From positions 62,001-126,000 of the forward strand of contig JAFAMD010000013.1 in NCBI GenBank assembly GCA_019233755.1: a stretch of 64,000 nucleotides of DNA. The letters are read 5' to 3'. The notes beneath the pieces are model-generated. The model saw only the letters and a list, made by a program, of their open reading frames with translations, was not told where the DNA came from and did not search any database. This DNA is from Acidobacteriaceae bacterium. GTDB lineage: Bacteria > Acidobacteriota > Terriglobia > Bryobacterales > Bryobacteraceae. The position numbers were made by a program, and so were the translations under genes. Positions 33,318 through 41,365 of the stretch are shown one piece after another. The stretch's first letter is position 1; each line of letters begins with the position of its first letter.

Positions 33318-34556
33318 TCACCAGCTTCGGAAGATAAGGGACGCGTTTGTTCCCCCAAACCCGAAGGAATTGGTCATTGCATATTCCATCGGCATAGCCC
33401 GGCTCCTATCTCGGATCAGATTGACCCTGCACCGTTCATCAAGCTCGTCAATGTTCGTTGTTGGAGGCGCGACCTGATCGCGCAAGGCACAGACGGTAAT
33501 TCCGGCTTCCAGACTCCCAGCGCCACCGAGCAAATGTCCGGTCATTGATTTCGTGGAACTCACGCTTAGGGTTTCCGTCTCGCCAAACGTGTCCACAATC
33601 GCCTGCGCTTCAGCGTTATCGCCGAGCGGCGTGGAGGTAGCGTGCGCATTCAGGTACTGAATGTCAACGGGACGGAGTCCTGCACTCTGAAGCGCGAGTT
33701 CCATTACGCGGCGCACACCACGACCATCCTCCGGAGGAGCATTTGTGTGGAACGCGTCTGAATTTGCAGCGTACCCAACCAGTTCTGCCAGAATCACTGC
33801 TCCTCGTGCTCGCGCATGTTCAAGCTCTTCAAGAATCAAGACCCCGGCGCCTTCACCGACGACGAAACCGTCGCGATTTTTGTCCCACGGACGCGACGCC
33901 GTCTCCGGGCTGTCATTTCGGGTAGACAATGCTCGCATCGCAGTGAATCCAGCGACAGAGAGAGGAGTAACAGCAGCCTCGCTTCCACCGCAAATCATCG
34001 CGTCTGCATCACCCCGTCGAATAACATGCCATGCTTCCCCAATGCTGTGCGCTCCTGTTGTGCATGCTGTGGCGGACGCCATGTTAGGTCCACTCGCACC
34101 GTAGCGAATCGAGATCTGTCCTGCTGCCAGGTTAGCGATAGCGGCTGTGATGAAAAATGGAGATACCCGATCGGGACCTCTCTCCAGCAACTTGCTATGT
34201 TCGCGTTCGATGACTTCGAAAGAGCCGATTCCGCTGCCGACGTAAACTCCGATCCGCTCTGCATTCTGCGCGCTTATCGAGAGTCCAGATTCGCTGATCG
34301 CAAACTCGGCTGCGGCAAGCGCAAACTGGATGAATCGACCCATCTTTTTCAGGTCCTTGCGATCGATATACTTCTCGGGTTCGAAACCTTTGACTTCGCC
34401 GGCGAACCGGCAATCATGGCTTGAGGCGTCAAACAATCGTATCGGAGCTATCCCCGAGCGGCCGGCGAGAAGTTCGCGCCACGTCTCCTCCGTGCCGATC
34501 CCAACCGGACTGACTAATCCAACTCCCGTTACCACTACACGACGTTTCTGTTCCAC
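33318..34556 (-). CDS. fabF: Beta-ketoacyl-ACP synthase II
   Basis: Condensing enzyme of fatty-acid synthesis, 412 residues from a GTG at 34556 (EQKRRVVVTGVGLVSPVG follows), the point where FabF homology begins. The catalytic triad is visible: Cys in SATACTTGAHSIGEA, His in NAHATSTPLGD, His in KSMTGHLLGGAGSLEA. A longer reading from 34637 would overlap the MarR gene. No other fab gene or acyl carrier protein is nearby, so it may be an accessory enzyme. The upstream MarR regulator gene ends 52 bp before the start and may be co-transcribed. Confidence 0.93.
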   Translation of the reverse strand: MEQKRRVVVTGVGLVSPVGIGTEETWRELLAGRSGIAPIRLFDASSHDCRFAGEVKGFEPEKYIDRKDLKKMGRFIQFALAAAEFAISESGLSISAQNAERIGVYVGSGIGSFEVIEREHSKLLERGPDRVSPFFITAAIANLAAGQISIRYGASGPNMASATACTTGAHSIGEAWHVIRRGDADAMICGGSEAAVTPLSVAGFTAMRALSTRNDSPETASRPWDKNRDGFVVGEGAGVLILEELEHARARGAVILAELVGYAANSDAFHTNAPPEDGRGVRRVMELALQSAGLRPVDIQYLNAHATSTPLGDNAEAQAIVDTFGETETLSVSSTKSMTGHLLGGAGSLEAGITVCALRDQVAPPTTNIDELDERCRVNLIRDRSRAMPMEYAMTNSFGFGGTNASLIFRSW

Positions 34557-34608
34557 GAATCCTAAGCCTCTTCCCGCGAGTGCGAAACATCTTCCGAACT
34601 GTGCGTGA

Positions 34609-35052
34609 TCAGTTCGGCAGCTTTTTGAGCAAACCATCCAGATCCGCGTTCAGCTGTTTCACTCGACTCGTACCCAACTGTTTCTCGAAGTCGATTTGCG
34701 CGGCTCGCCATTTGGACATGGCGGCCGTGAATGCCTTCTTGCCTGATGCAGTCAGGCGAAGTGAGCGAGATCTTCCATCAGATCCAGGTTCGGTCACCAC
34801 ATAGCCTATCCTTTGAAGCGGTGTCAGATTGCGAGTCAAGGTTGTGCGATCCATTTTCATGGTGTCGGCTATGGTCGAAATCGAGGCTGCCTCCATCCCA
34901 GCAATCGTCGCGAGTAGCCCAAACTGCCCAATGCTGATCCCACATGAGATCAGGAAACCGTCATAGCTACGGGATAAGAGGCGTGCCGCTTGTCTAAGCC
35001 GGTAGCACGTGCAATCCGGCAGCGCGTTGGCCAAGATAGGTTGTTTGGTCAC
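34609..35052 (-). CDS. MarR family transcriptional regulator
   Basis: A 147-residue winged-helix regulator. The wHTH core is ISIGQFGLLATIAGMEAASI, STIADTMKMDRTTLTRNL, and the wing YVVTEPGSDGRSRSLRLT. I choose the GTG at 35052, because GGAAGG lies 6 nt upstream; the open frame up to 35403 has no coding features. A 12-bp perfect palindrome and a TATAAT lie just upstream (35073-35092), a typical autoregulated promoter. It probably regulates itself and fabF, perhaps also the NmrA-like gene. Confidence 0.88.
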   Translation of the reverse strand: MTKQPILANALPDCTCYRLRQAARLLSRSYDGFLISCGISIGQFGLLATIAGMEAASISTIADTMKMDRTTLTRNLTPLQRIGYVVTEPGSDGRSRSLRLTASGKKAFTAAMSKWRAAQIDFEKQLGTSRVKQLNADLDGLLKKLPN

Positions 35053-35072
35053 TCCAAGCCTTCCTTTAAACA

Positions 35073-35092
35073 GTGTAATTACACCTATTATA
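35073..35092 (-). promoter_or_regulatory. MarR promoter with palindromic operator
   Basis: Reverse strand: -10 TATAAT at 35087-35092, followed within 2 bp by a perfect 12-bp palindrome GTGTAATTACAC at 35073-35084, 20 bp upstream of the MarR GTG. A dimeric MarR protein bound there would cover the transcription start. No good -35 is seen. Confidence 0.6.
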
Positions 35093-35201
35093 GGCTGCAA
35101 ATCGCTTTTCGCTTTACGGAATTCACACAAGGAGGGATACCATGCACTCAATATCCATGCCGTTGCGCGCAACCATGCGGGCGCAAGGCATCCGCAGACA
35201 C

Positions 35202-36143
35202 TCAGGCCTCTTTTGCCGATGCGGTGAATGCCGCCGCACTCTTCCTGACGAACTCCTGCATGCTCAGCGGCCGTTTTCCGGTCAGCGTGAGCACGTCGTC
35301 CGACATCCGGTCGTAGCGTCCCGCGCGGTGTAGATCGGCCATTGTCGCAAGGTGGTTCACCAGGTGAACCGGCAAACTGCGCGCGAGCAGCCCGTCCCGC
35401 CACGGCTCGACCGGAATGTCCTGAAAGGTGATCGTGCGGCGAAGCGCCTTCGAATACTCCTGTGCATAGAAATGCATGTTTTCGGACTGCGGACCGGTCA
35501 GGTGATAGGTTTTGCCGATGTGCGGCTGCGGATTGGCCAGCAGCACTGCGAGCAAACGTGCCACGTCTTCCACCGCGATCGGCGAAGTCTTGCCTTCACC
35601 GAACGGTAGTCTGATCTGATCTGATTGCCTGACCGAATCCGGAGTGAGAATCAGGAAGAACCCTTCTTGTAACACTGTCGGCCGCACGTGCACGACCGGC
35701 AGACCGGACCAGTTCAGCGCCTGCTCGGCGAGCCAGTGCAGCTTGTGCTGCGGGCTCGCGGTGGTTTCGGTAATGCTCATCTGTGAGAGCGTCATCTGCG
35801 ACATATTGATGAACGCCTTCACTCCGTGATGCTTCGCCACCGCCGCCGCATTGACGGTCGCGGCCAGATAGGCATCGGAAACCGACATGCCGAAGTACAT
35901 CATCTCGCAGCCGGCGATCGCCCTATGCATCGAATCGAGATCGAGCAAATCGCCGACCACAACCTCCGCACCCATGTCGCGCAATGCCTGCGCGCGTTCG
36001 TCCTCATTCCGCACCATCGCACGCACCGCTTTGCCTCGCTGCAAGAGCAGTTCGGTGACCGTGCGCCCTATCGCGCCGACGCGACCTGCCGCGCCGGTGA
36101 CCAGAATGGGATTTGCCATGTTTTCTTCATTCCTTCTTTCCAT
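35202..36143 (-). CDS. NmrA-like NAD(P)-binding protein
   Basis: An atypical SDR of about 313 residues. Rossmann motif ILVTGAAGRVGAIGRTVTEL, AVRAMVRNEDERAQAL, VVGDLLDLDSMHRAI, and later VVHVRPTVLQEGFFL. No YxxxK active site is evident. It is the NmrA/NAD(P)H-azoreductase-like type, often a redox sensor or quinone reductase. ATG 36143 has AGGAAG seven bases upstream; ATG 36119 is an alternative. It is divergent from the TetR gene, so it is the likely TetR target. Confidence 0.83.
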   Translation of the reverse strand: MERRNEENMANPILVTGAAGRVGAIGRTVTELLLQRGKAVRAMVRNEDERAQALRDMGAEVVVGDLLDLDSMHRAIAGCEMMYFGMSVSDAYLAATVNAAAVAKHHGVKAFINMSQMTLSQMSITETTASPQHKLHWLAEQALNWSGLPVVHVRPTVLQEGFFLILTPDSVRQSDQIRLPFGEGKTSPIAVEDVARLLAVLLANPQPHIGKTYHLTGPQSENMHFYAQEYSKALRRTITFQDIPVEPWRDGLLARSLPVHLVNHLATMADLHRAGRYDRMSDDVLTLTGKRPLSMQEFVRKSAAAFTASAKEA

Positions 36144-36238
36144 GATGAAACTTCCTGTGCCGCACGCAGTCAAAGGCCGCCGCGCGAAAAAGTCGGCTTC
36201 GACCAATGGTTGATTGCTTTGGCATTTTGCGGCGTACT

Positions 36239-36259
36239 TATAATATGATGATTATCATA
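36239..36259 (+). promoter_or_regulatory. TetR promoter with inverted-repeat operator
   Basis: TATAAT at 36239-36244 abuts the inverted repeat TATGAT-gatt-ATCATA (36244-36259), 21 bp upstream of the TetR ATG and in the divergent gap to the NmrA-like gene. The layout fits an autoregulated TetR operator that also controls the divergent gene. Confidence 0.55.
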
Positions 36260-36280
36260 GATGGAGGATGCAGAAAAGTT

Positions 36281-36808
36281 ATGCGCTACCCCGCCAAAGA
36301 GACCGCCGCAAAGCATGACCGGATTGTGAAGGAGGCTTCCCGCCTCTTCCGTGAACGAGGATTTGAGAACGTAACCGTCGGCGAGGTGATGAAGGCCGCT
36401 GGCCTGACTCATGGCGCGTTCTATGCACACTTCGGTTCGAAGCAAGAACTCCAGGAGGCTGCAGTCGCTTACGGACAGGGCGTTTCGCTAAGCCGAGTGA
36501 AGCGCCGCGATACGAAGAAGAGCAAAGAATCGTACGCCGACAGGTATCTGAGCCCATGGCACAGGGATAATCCAGGGGACGGCTGCACCATGGCCGCACT
36601 TGCGCAGGAGGTGGCTCGTTCGACGCCTGAAATCAAAGCGGCGTTGGAGCGGGGACTTGAGGCAATTCTCTCTGCGATCGGTGGGGACCGGAAAGAAGCC
36701 ATCTTTCAGTTAGCCGCGAAGGTCGGTGGCATCGTGCTGGCTCGCGCCGTTCGGGATGCACGGCTCTCGAATGAGATTCTTGAGAGCGTTCGACAGAAAC
36801 TCGGCTGA
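36281..36808 (+). CDS. TetR family transcriptional regulator
   Basis: A 175-residue regulator from the ATG at 36281. The N-terminal HTH is clear: HDRIVKEASRLFRERGFENV, TVGEVMKAAGLTHGAFYAHF, GSKQELQEAAV. The C-terminal ligand domain has GCTMAALAQEVARSTPEIKAAL, the pattern of the TetR_C AcrR/NemR-like group (electrophile or quinone sensors). An upstream reading from 36206 would run through the operator. Directly after its stop lies a fragment of an SDR gene. Confidence 0.9.
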   Translation: MRYPAKETAAKHDRIVKEASRLFRERGFENVTVGEVMKAAGLTHGAFYAHFGSKQELQEAAVAYGQGVSLSRVKRRDTKKSKESYADRYLSPWHRDNPGDGCTMAALAQEVARSTPEIKAALERGLEAILSAIGGDRKEAIFQLAAKVGGIVLARAVRDARLSNEILESVRQKLG

Positions 36809-36809
36809 T

Positions 36810-36866
36810 CGCGTGCACTTCGTCACCGGAATACAGCTATCCGTGGATGGCGGCTTTGCGCAGGTT
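36810..36866 (+). pseudogene. C-terminal remnant of a classical SDR
   Basis: Directly after the TetR stop, the frame reads RVHFVTGIQLSVDGGFAQV, the universal C-terminal tail of SDR oxidoreductases (FVTG...VDGG). There is no N-terminal part in the forward direction, so a deletion seems to have joined the TetR gene to the last 19 codons of an SDR gene. TetR-SDR pairs are common, which supports the idea. Confidence 0.65.
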
Positions 36867-36974
36867 TACACATTGGAGAGTCCTCTCATGCGCTTGCGTG
36901 TTGCTCATTCAGCGTTTTCGCAGCTTTTTCTCCAAGAGAAGTGCAGACATGGAACAGCCGCCCAAGGGTGCGGT

Positions 36975-37846
36975 TCAGAGAATGTCCTGAGTGCGCCTGG
37001 TTCGAGTCATTTCCAAAAGGAAGGAGCGAGTTTGCGCTTTTCGTGAGAGTTCTGGAAAGACAGGTGCTAATGCCTCGCAAGCGACCAAGAACTTAGCGGG
37101 TAACGAGATCGTACACATGTTTGATTCTCTTTCAAGCGCCTGCCGGGCACGCCGCGCCGCGTAGCCGGCCGCAATGGAAAAACAAGGGAGATTGGCGAGA
37201 ATGGCAAACCGTGCAAATTCGTTTCTTGCGTCCCCTTTGAATTGCGCATTCAGATAGGAACCAATTCGCATCGATCCGGGTATAGCGGTCAACACGTGAA
37301 TGCCGTAAGCGCGCAATTCCGGATTGCTCCCGATTGAAAACCCGGCCAGCGCAAATTTCGCACAGCTGTAGGGCAGTAAGTGCGGGCCGCTAACGTGGCC
37401 TCCAACGGACGTGATATTGACGATATGACCGCGGCCATGTTGCTTCATTGTGGTAACACTGCGAACGTCAAATCTACCGGCGCCCAAAACATCAAATCCA
37501 TTGCGCGCTCAAAATTTGAATGATCAAAGCTCTCGAACGGCCCTACCTGGATGGCACCGGCGCTATTGATGAGAACGTCGATTGTGCTGAAGCGTTCGAG
37601 AACTCGTTCCACCAAGGAGTTGATCTCAGCGTGATTGGTGAGATCGCAGGTGAATGGGGCAGCTTCAATACCCTCTAGTGCCAGGCGTGACACAGTTCCT
37701 GCAATTCATTGGGATCCCGTGCACATAAGCAATTCGCGAGCCCTGACGTCCGACTTCATAAGCTAGTGCCAGGCCGAGCCCGCGAGGTCCGGTAATTAGC
37801 ACAGTCTTGTCCTGTAAAGCGAAATTGGAGCTAACAGTCCCTTCAC
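36975..37846 (-). pseudogene. Frameshifted SDR oxidoreductase
   Basis: Successive reverse frames carry a whole classical SDR. KTVLITGPRGLGLALAYEVG (cofactor loop) lies near 37750-37820; ARDPNELQE near 37710-37735; VDVLINSAGA-type segment STIDVLINSAGAIQVGPFES at 37530-37590; then GHIVNITSVGGHVSGPHLLP and YSCAKFALAGFS (YxxxK) at 37320-37440. At least three frame changes are needed (near 37735, 37700 and 37455). It is a decayed gene, or carries sequencing errors. Confidence 0.75.
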
Positions 37847-37928
37847 AAGCTTTATCGTTCTGAAAATGGCGATCGCAGATACACCGGCTTACCCGGGAAT
37901 TCGCTTCGGTAAACGTGTTGATCTGATG

Positions 37929-38788
37929 CTAAAGGCTTTCACACTGACCTTCTTTCGGATTCGGGCGGTAATATCTGGACAACCATCGCGCAAGGCCATC
38001 AAGGCCCGGGTTCAGTAAGCGTTCCGTTATGCCGGTCTGGTCCAGCTTGTCCCTGATCTCAGGCTTGAGCGCCGCGGGTATAATAATCCGCTTCGCCAAA
38101 TCAGAATGCGCATTCAGCAAGCGTTCATGTCCAAAGCTGGATGAGACATGATTCAGAACAACGCAAATTGATTTACTATTCGCGTATCAAAGGAGGGCGG
38201 TTCTAGGAAGAGCACAAACGTCTCTGTCGCCAAATTATCGAACTCTTCGAGTGAGCCTGCAACAGACTCGAGCATGGTTGCAGTAAAGACATCAGATCCT
38301 TCCCGCGTCACGAGAACCCGGAGTTTTTCAGGAAGAAGCCGGTTGGATCTTGTGTGATTGATGCACCAGACGCATCCATCCAGGTGATAGAGATCCGGAT
38401 TCTCGACGGCGAAGTGCAGGGCGACAAAAGGGGAAAATGACCAATCGAGCAGTCTTGTCGGCAGGCCGTGGTGTTGCGCCACCGGCAGCCATCTCCAGCA
38501 AGATTCTCCCAATGCGATCTCAATGCTGGCATATTTCTGGAAATTGCGGAAGAGATGACCCTCGATGCGTCTTGCATCTGCGGTTCCGAACACCAGCGCC
38601 GAAAGACTCGTAGCCAGGCCGCCGTCCGGATGCTCGGTGCCGCCAAAAACAAACGGCGAGCGAAAGCGGCCGATTCTTGGATTCCGAGCACCCTCGTAGA
38701 GTTTCTCAACAAGAGGCGTCCATCCATCGACAACGACGGTGTGCACGTTGGTCAGTGCCTTGGCGCGCCCCTCAGAAATCCTCGCCAT
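37929..38788 (-). pseudogene. FRG-domain protein, frameshifted
   Basis: The first 211 codons (38788-38153) encode an FRG domain: PFVFGGTEHPDGG (normally FRG; here the Arg is Gly), then LPVAQHHGLPTRLLDWSFSP and FVALHFAVENPDLY. The frame stops after RIVNQFALF, and the neighbouring frame continues at once with [20 protein letters not shown] and [18 protein letters not shown] to 37929. The two together have a usual FRG-protein length of about 285 residues. A single frameshift near 38155 explains it. FRG proteins are of unknown function and often lie in mobile or defence-related regions. Confidence 0.75.
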
Positions 38789-38835
38789 TCCTGTTTTTCT
38801 TGACTATATGCAGCGAGTAGACGCTACACCTAGGT

Positions 38836-38859
38836 TCCATACTTACGTCCATACTTACG
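38836..38859 (+). repeat. Two tandem 12-bp repeats (TCCATACTTACG)
   Basis: Exact direct repeat of TCCATACTTACG upstream of the GT4 gene at 38986, in a 197-bp divergent gap. It may be a regulator site or a small slippage repeat. No promoter consensus is evident. Confidence 0.4.
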
Positions 38860-38985
38860 CAGATGTCTCGAACCAGTAAGGAAACGTCTTGCTCCGACGC
38901 GTCCGGTTCTTTGCCACCGCGGAGCCGACCGAATCATCTTCCAAATCTGTAATGTTTACGTCACACGTCACGTCTAACAAACGTA

Positions 38986-40104
38986 ATGCGAATCGCTCAA
39001 GTCGCTCCTCTCGTCGAGACTGTTCCACCGGAAGGGTATGGCGGAACCGAGCGAATCGTATCGTATTTGACCGAGGAGTTGGTCCGACTCGGACACGATG
39101 TCACGCTATTCGCGAGCGGTGGGTCGACAACTGCGGCCAAGCTCGTGCCGATTTCTGCACGTGCCCTGCGCTCTGATCCGAGCGTTCAGGACCCGCTCAG
39201 TCGAATTGTTTTGGAGATCGAAGAGGTCCTCAAGCGCTCTCAGCATTTTGATCTCGTGCACTTTCATGACGGGTACATCCATTTTCCCCTGGCGCGCCGT
39301 CTGGGGATTCCGGCTGTGACTACCATGCATGGACGAATGGACCTTCTGGATCTCGCGTCTGTTTTTCAGGAATTTTCCGACATGCCGCTGGTATCGATCT
39401 CAGATCAACAGCGCACTCCACTGCATTCTGCGAATTGGATCGCAACGGTGTACCACGGGCTTCCGGAAGATCTCTATTCATTCCGGGCTGATCCCGAAGA
39501 CTACGTTGCCTTTGTGGGGCGGATCTGCCCGGAGAAGCGGGCCGATCGCGCGATCGAGATCGCCAAAAAGGCAGGAGTGCCCCTGAAGATAGCCGCGAAG
39601 GTGGACAAAGCGGACGAGCAGTATTTCGAGTCGAAAATTAAACCTTTGCTGGATGATTCTCTAGTTGAGTTCATCGGCGAGATAAATGAGCAGGAAAAGA
39701 ATGTACTGTTTGGCGGGGCTCGCGCCTTCTTGTTCCCGATTGATTGGCCGGAGCCGTTCGGCCTCGTAATGATCGAGTCGCTTGCCTGCGGAACACCCGT
39801 GATTGCTTTCGAGCACGGATCTGTCCCTGAAATCTTGGAGCACGAAAGGACCGGATTCATCGTGCACGATGTACCCGAGGCCGTGGAGGCCCTCAAGAAA
39901 ATAGAGAGAATCGATCGGCATGTTTGCAGGCAGGAGTTTGAGGCAAGGTTTACCGTAAGGCAAATGGTTAGAAAGTATGTTTCGGTCTACGAGCAGCTTA
40001 GAACAGAAAGTTCGCCTCAACTTCTGGAGAGCTCAACCCACGTCGCCGCATTAGCCGGGAAAGCAACATTCGATCTTGAAGCCGGTTGCCTACCCTCCGC
40101 TTAA
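38986..40104 (+). CDS. Family 4 glycosyltransferase
   Basis: A retaining GT-B enzyme of 372 residues. N-terminal MRIAQVAPLVETVPPEGYGG with the donor-fold motif GGTERIVSYLTEELVRLGHD; DLVHFHDGYIHFP; VAFVGRICPEKRADRAIEIA; and the nucleotide-sugar EX7E motif EPFGLVMIESLACGTPVIA. No hydrophobic anchor. It lies apart from the large glycan operon but has a relative there (43674). Sugar specificity unknown. Confidence 0.9.
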   Translation: MRIAQVAPLVETVPPEGYGGTERIVSYLTEELVRLGHDVTLFASGGSTTAAKLVPISARALRSDPSVQDPLSRIVLEIEEVLKRSQHFDLVHFHDGYIHFPLARRLGIPAVTTMHGRMDLLDLASVFQEFSDMPLVSISDQQRTPLHSANWIATVYHGLPEDLYSFRADPEDYVAFVGRICPEKRADRAIEIAKKAGVPLKIAAKVDKADEQYFESKIKPLLDDSLVEFIGEINEQEKNVLFGGARAFLFPIDWPEPFGLVMIESLACGTPVIAFEHGSVPEILEHERTGFIVHDVPEAVEALKKIERIDRHVCRQEFEARFTVRQMVRKYVSVYEQLRTESSPQLLESSTHVAALAGKATFDLEAGCLPSA

Positions 40105-40260
40105 GCTGGCTTGAAACAAACCTCGAATCAGCCTGACCGCTGTCAGGGATCAGCGCGGAGATCGTTTCATAGGAGGGTAAGTCTGCCCGAACGCAGTACG
40201 AGCTTGCGCACTCCCAAAGAGCTCGCGACGCTGCCGAGATTAGCGGGGCTGAGTTCTTGC

Positions 40261-40677
40261 CTAACCTGTCGTTTTGCCGCGCGCTCGGCGGCGCGCTGCA
40301 GCTTGCTTCGCCTGCTTGGAGAGAGCAGATTTCGAAGCGGCCGACCGAGATTCTCGTTTTAGAGCCTCGATCGTGGCGCGCGAACGCGTAGCCGAGGGTT
40401 TCGTCTGTTTGGCGCTTCGTCCCTTTTCCAGGTCTCTCTCGGCACTTTTGCGAGTAGCCTCGGAAGTCGTGCCTTTTCGCGGTTGCGGAAGATCGACACC
40501 CGCCCGCCGCGCTTTGGAGAGTCCAATAGCAATGGCTTGTCGGGGTGAGCGCGCTCCATGTTTACCCTGCCGAATGTGCTCTATTTCCTCGCGCACGAAT
40601 TCTCCGGCCTGAGTAGTGGCGGCTTTGCCTTCAGCTTTGTCCTTTTGGGCTCGTTCGATCGTCTTCTTCTCTGGCAC
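40261..40677 (-). CDS. DUF6496 (Lys/Arg/Ala-rich) protein
   Basis: A 138-residue, very basic, low-complexity protein. The core EFVREEIEHIRQGKHGARSP followed by RQAIAIGLSKARRAGV is the DUF6496-type signature, and the C-terminal half is Lys/Arg/Ala-rich like a histone-H1 tail. I use the GTG at 40677, because GGAGGAAG precedes it; the open frame up to 40869 has no coding features. DNA binding is plausible from the composition but not shown. The rest of the gap up to 40990 contains only the tandem repeat at 40916. Confidence 0.75.
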   Translation of the reverse strand: MPEKKTIERAQKDKAEGKAATTQAGEFVREEIEHIRQGKHGARSPRQAIAIGLSKARRAGVDLPQPRKGTTSEATRKSAERDLEKGRSAKQTKPSATRSRATIEALKRESRSAASKSALSKQAKQAAARRRARGKTTG

Positions 40678-40915
40678 TTCTTCCTCCCCAAATATGAGAA
40701 TCCTCCCTGGTGAATTCGTTGCGGGAAGAGAGACCGCGGCATGCATTATGGAAGCCACGGTTGAAATTGATACCAGGGCAGGATCTGATCGGCCAGAGGC
40801 ACCGCTCCACCTCGGCTTCCAGAGTGAGTGCGGTCTAACCGCAATATTGCGGGCAGCCTTTGGTAACACAGCGATTGCATGGAACCGTCGCCGACTCTCC
40901 TAACTGACATCCGCC

Positions 40916-40945
40916 TCTGCAGAGATATCTTCTGCAGACATATCT
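40916..40945 (+). repeat. Tandem 15-bp repeat upstream of the cytochrome genes
   Basis: TCTGCAGAGATATCT followed at once by TCTGCAGACATATCT (14 of 15 identical), ending 45 bp before the cytochrome start at 40991. Each copy holds a CTGCAG palindrome. A two-site operator is a natural reading. Confidence 0.5.
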
Positions 40946-40990
40946 TCCGAAATCCAACTGAAATGCGCTAAATGGTTTTACGATAAAGGC

Positions 40991-41365
40991 GTGCGGATCA
41001 TCTCCTGTGCTTTAGCCCTCTTCAGCATCACGCTCTATGGCTGCAGCCGGCATGAAGCCATTGAGTTGGGCCAGGGGCTAACAGGAGGTGATCCGAGAGT
41101 GGGCGAGCACTTGATCTATGCATATGGCTGCGGCTCCTGCCACCTGATCCCCGGCGTGGCAGAGGCAAATGGAAGTGTTGGCCCACCGCTTCAGGGATTC
41201 GGATCTCGCATTTACATTGCAGGCTTGTTAGTAAATACGCCGGAAAATCTGCTCCATTGGATTTCCAAGCCTCAGGAGGTTGATCCCGGAACCGCCATGC
41301 CGGATCTCGGCGTGACCGAACCGCAGGCCCGGGATATCGCTGCCTATCTTTACACGTTGCAATGA
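40991..41365 (+). CDS. Monoheme c-type cytochrome, lipoprotein
   Basis: A 124-residue cytochrome c with GTG start. It has a lipobox-like ITLYGCSRH after a short hydrophobic stretch, one heme site YGCGSCH (residues 45-51), and a Met ligand in TAMPDLGV. It is probably anchored to a membrane facing the periplasm. The domain is closely related to the second heme domain of the next protein (GPPL, YIAGLLVN vs YVAGSLVN, AYLYT). It overlaps the following gene by 4 nt. Confidence 0.9.
   Translation: MRIISCALALFSITLYGCSRHEAIELGQGLTGGDPRVGEHLIYAYGCGSCHLIPGVAEANGSVGPPLQGFGSRIYIAGLLVNTPENLLHWISKPQEVDPGTAMPDLGVTEPQARDIAAYLYTLQ

Noticed and set aside
36726-37046. Forward open frame of 106 codons overlapping the TetR 3' end
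   Set aside because: Only the SDR tail at 36810-36866 is meaningful; the rest is out-of-frame TetR sequence and non-coding DNA.
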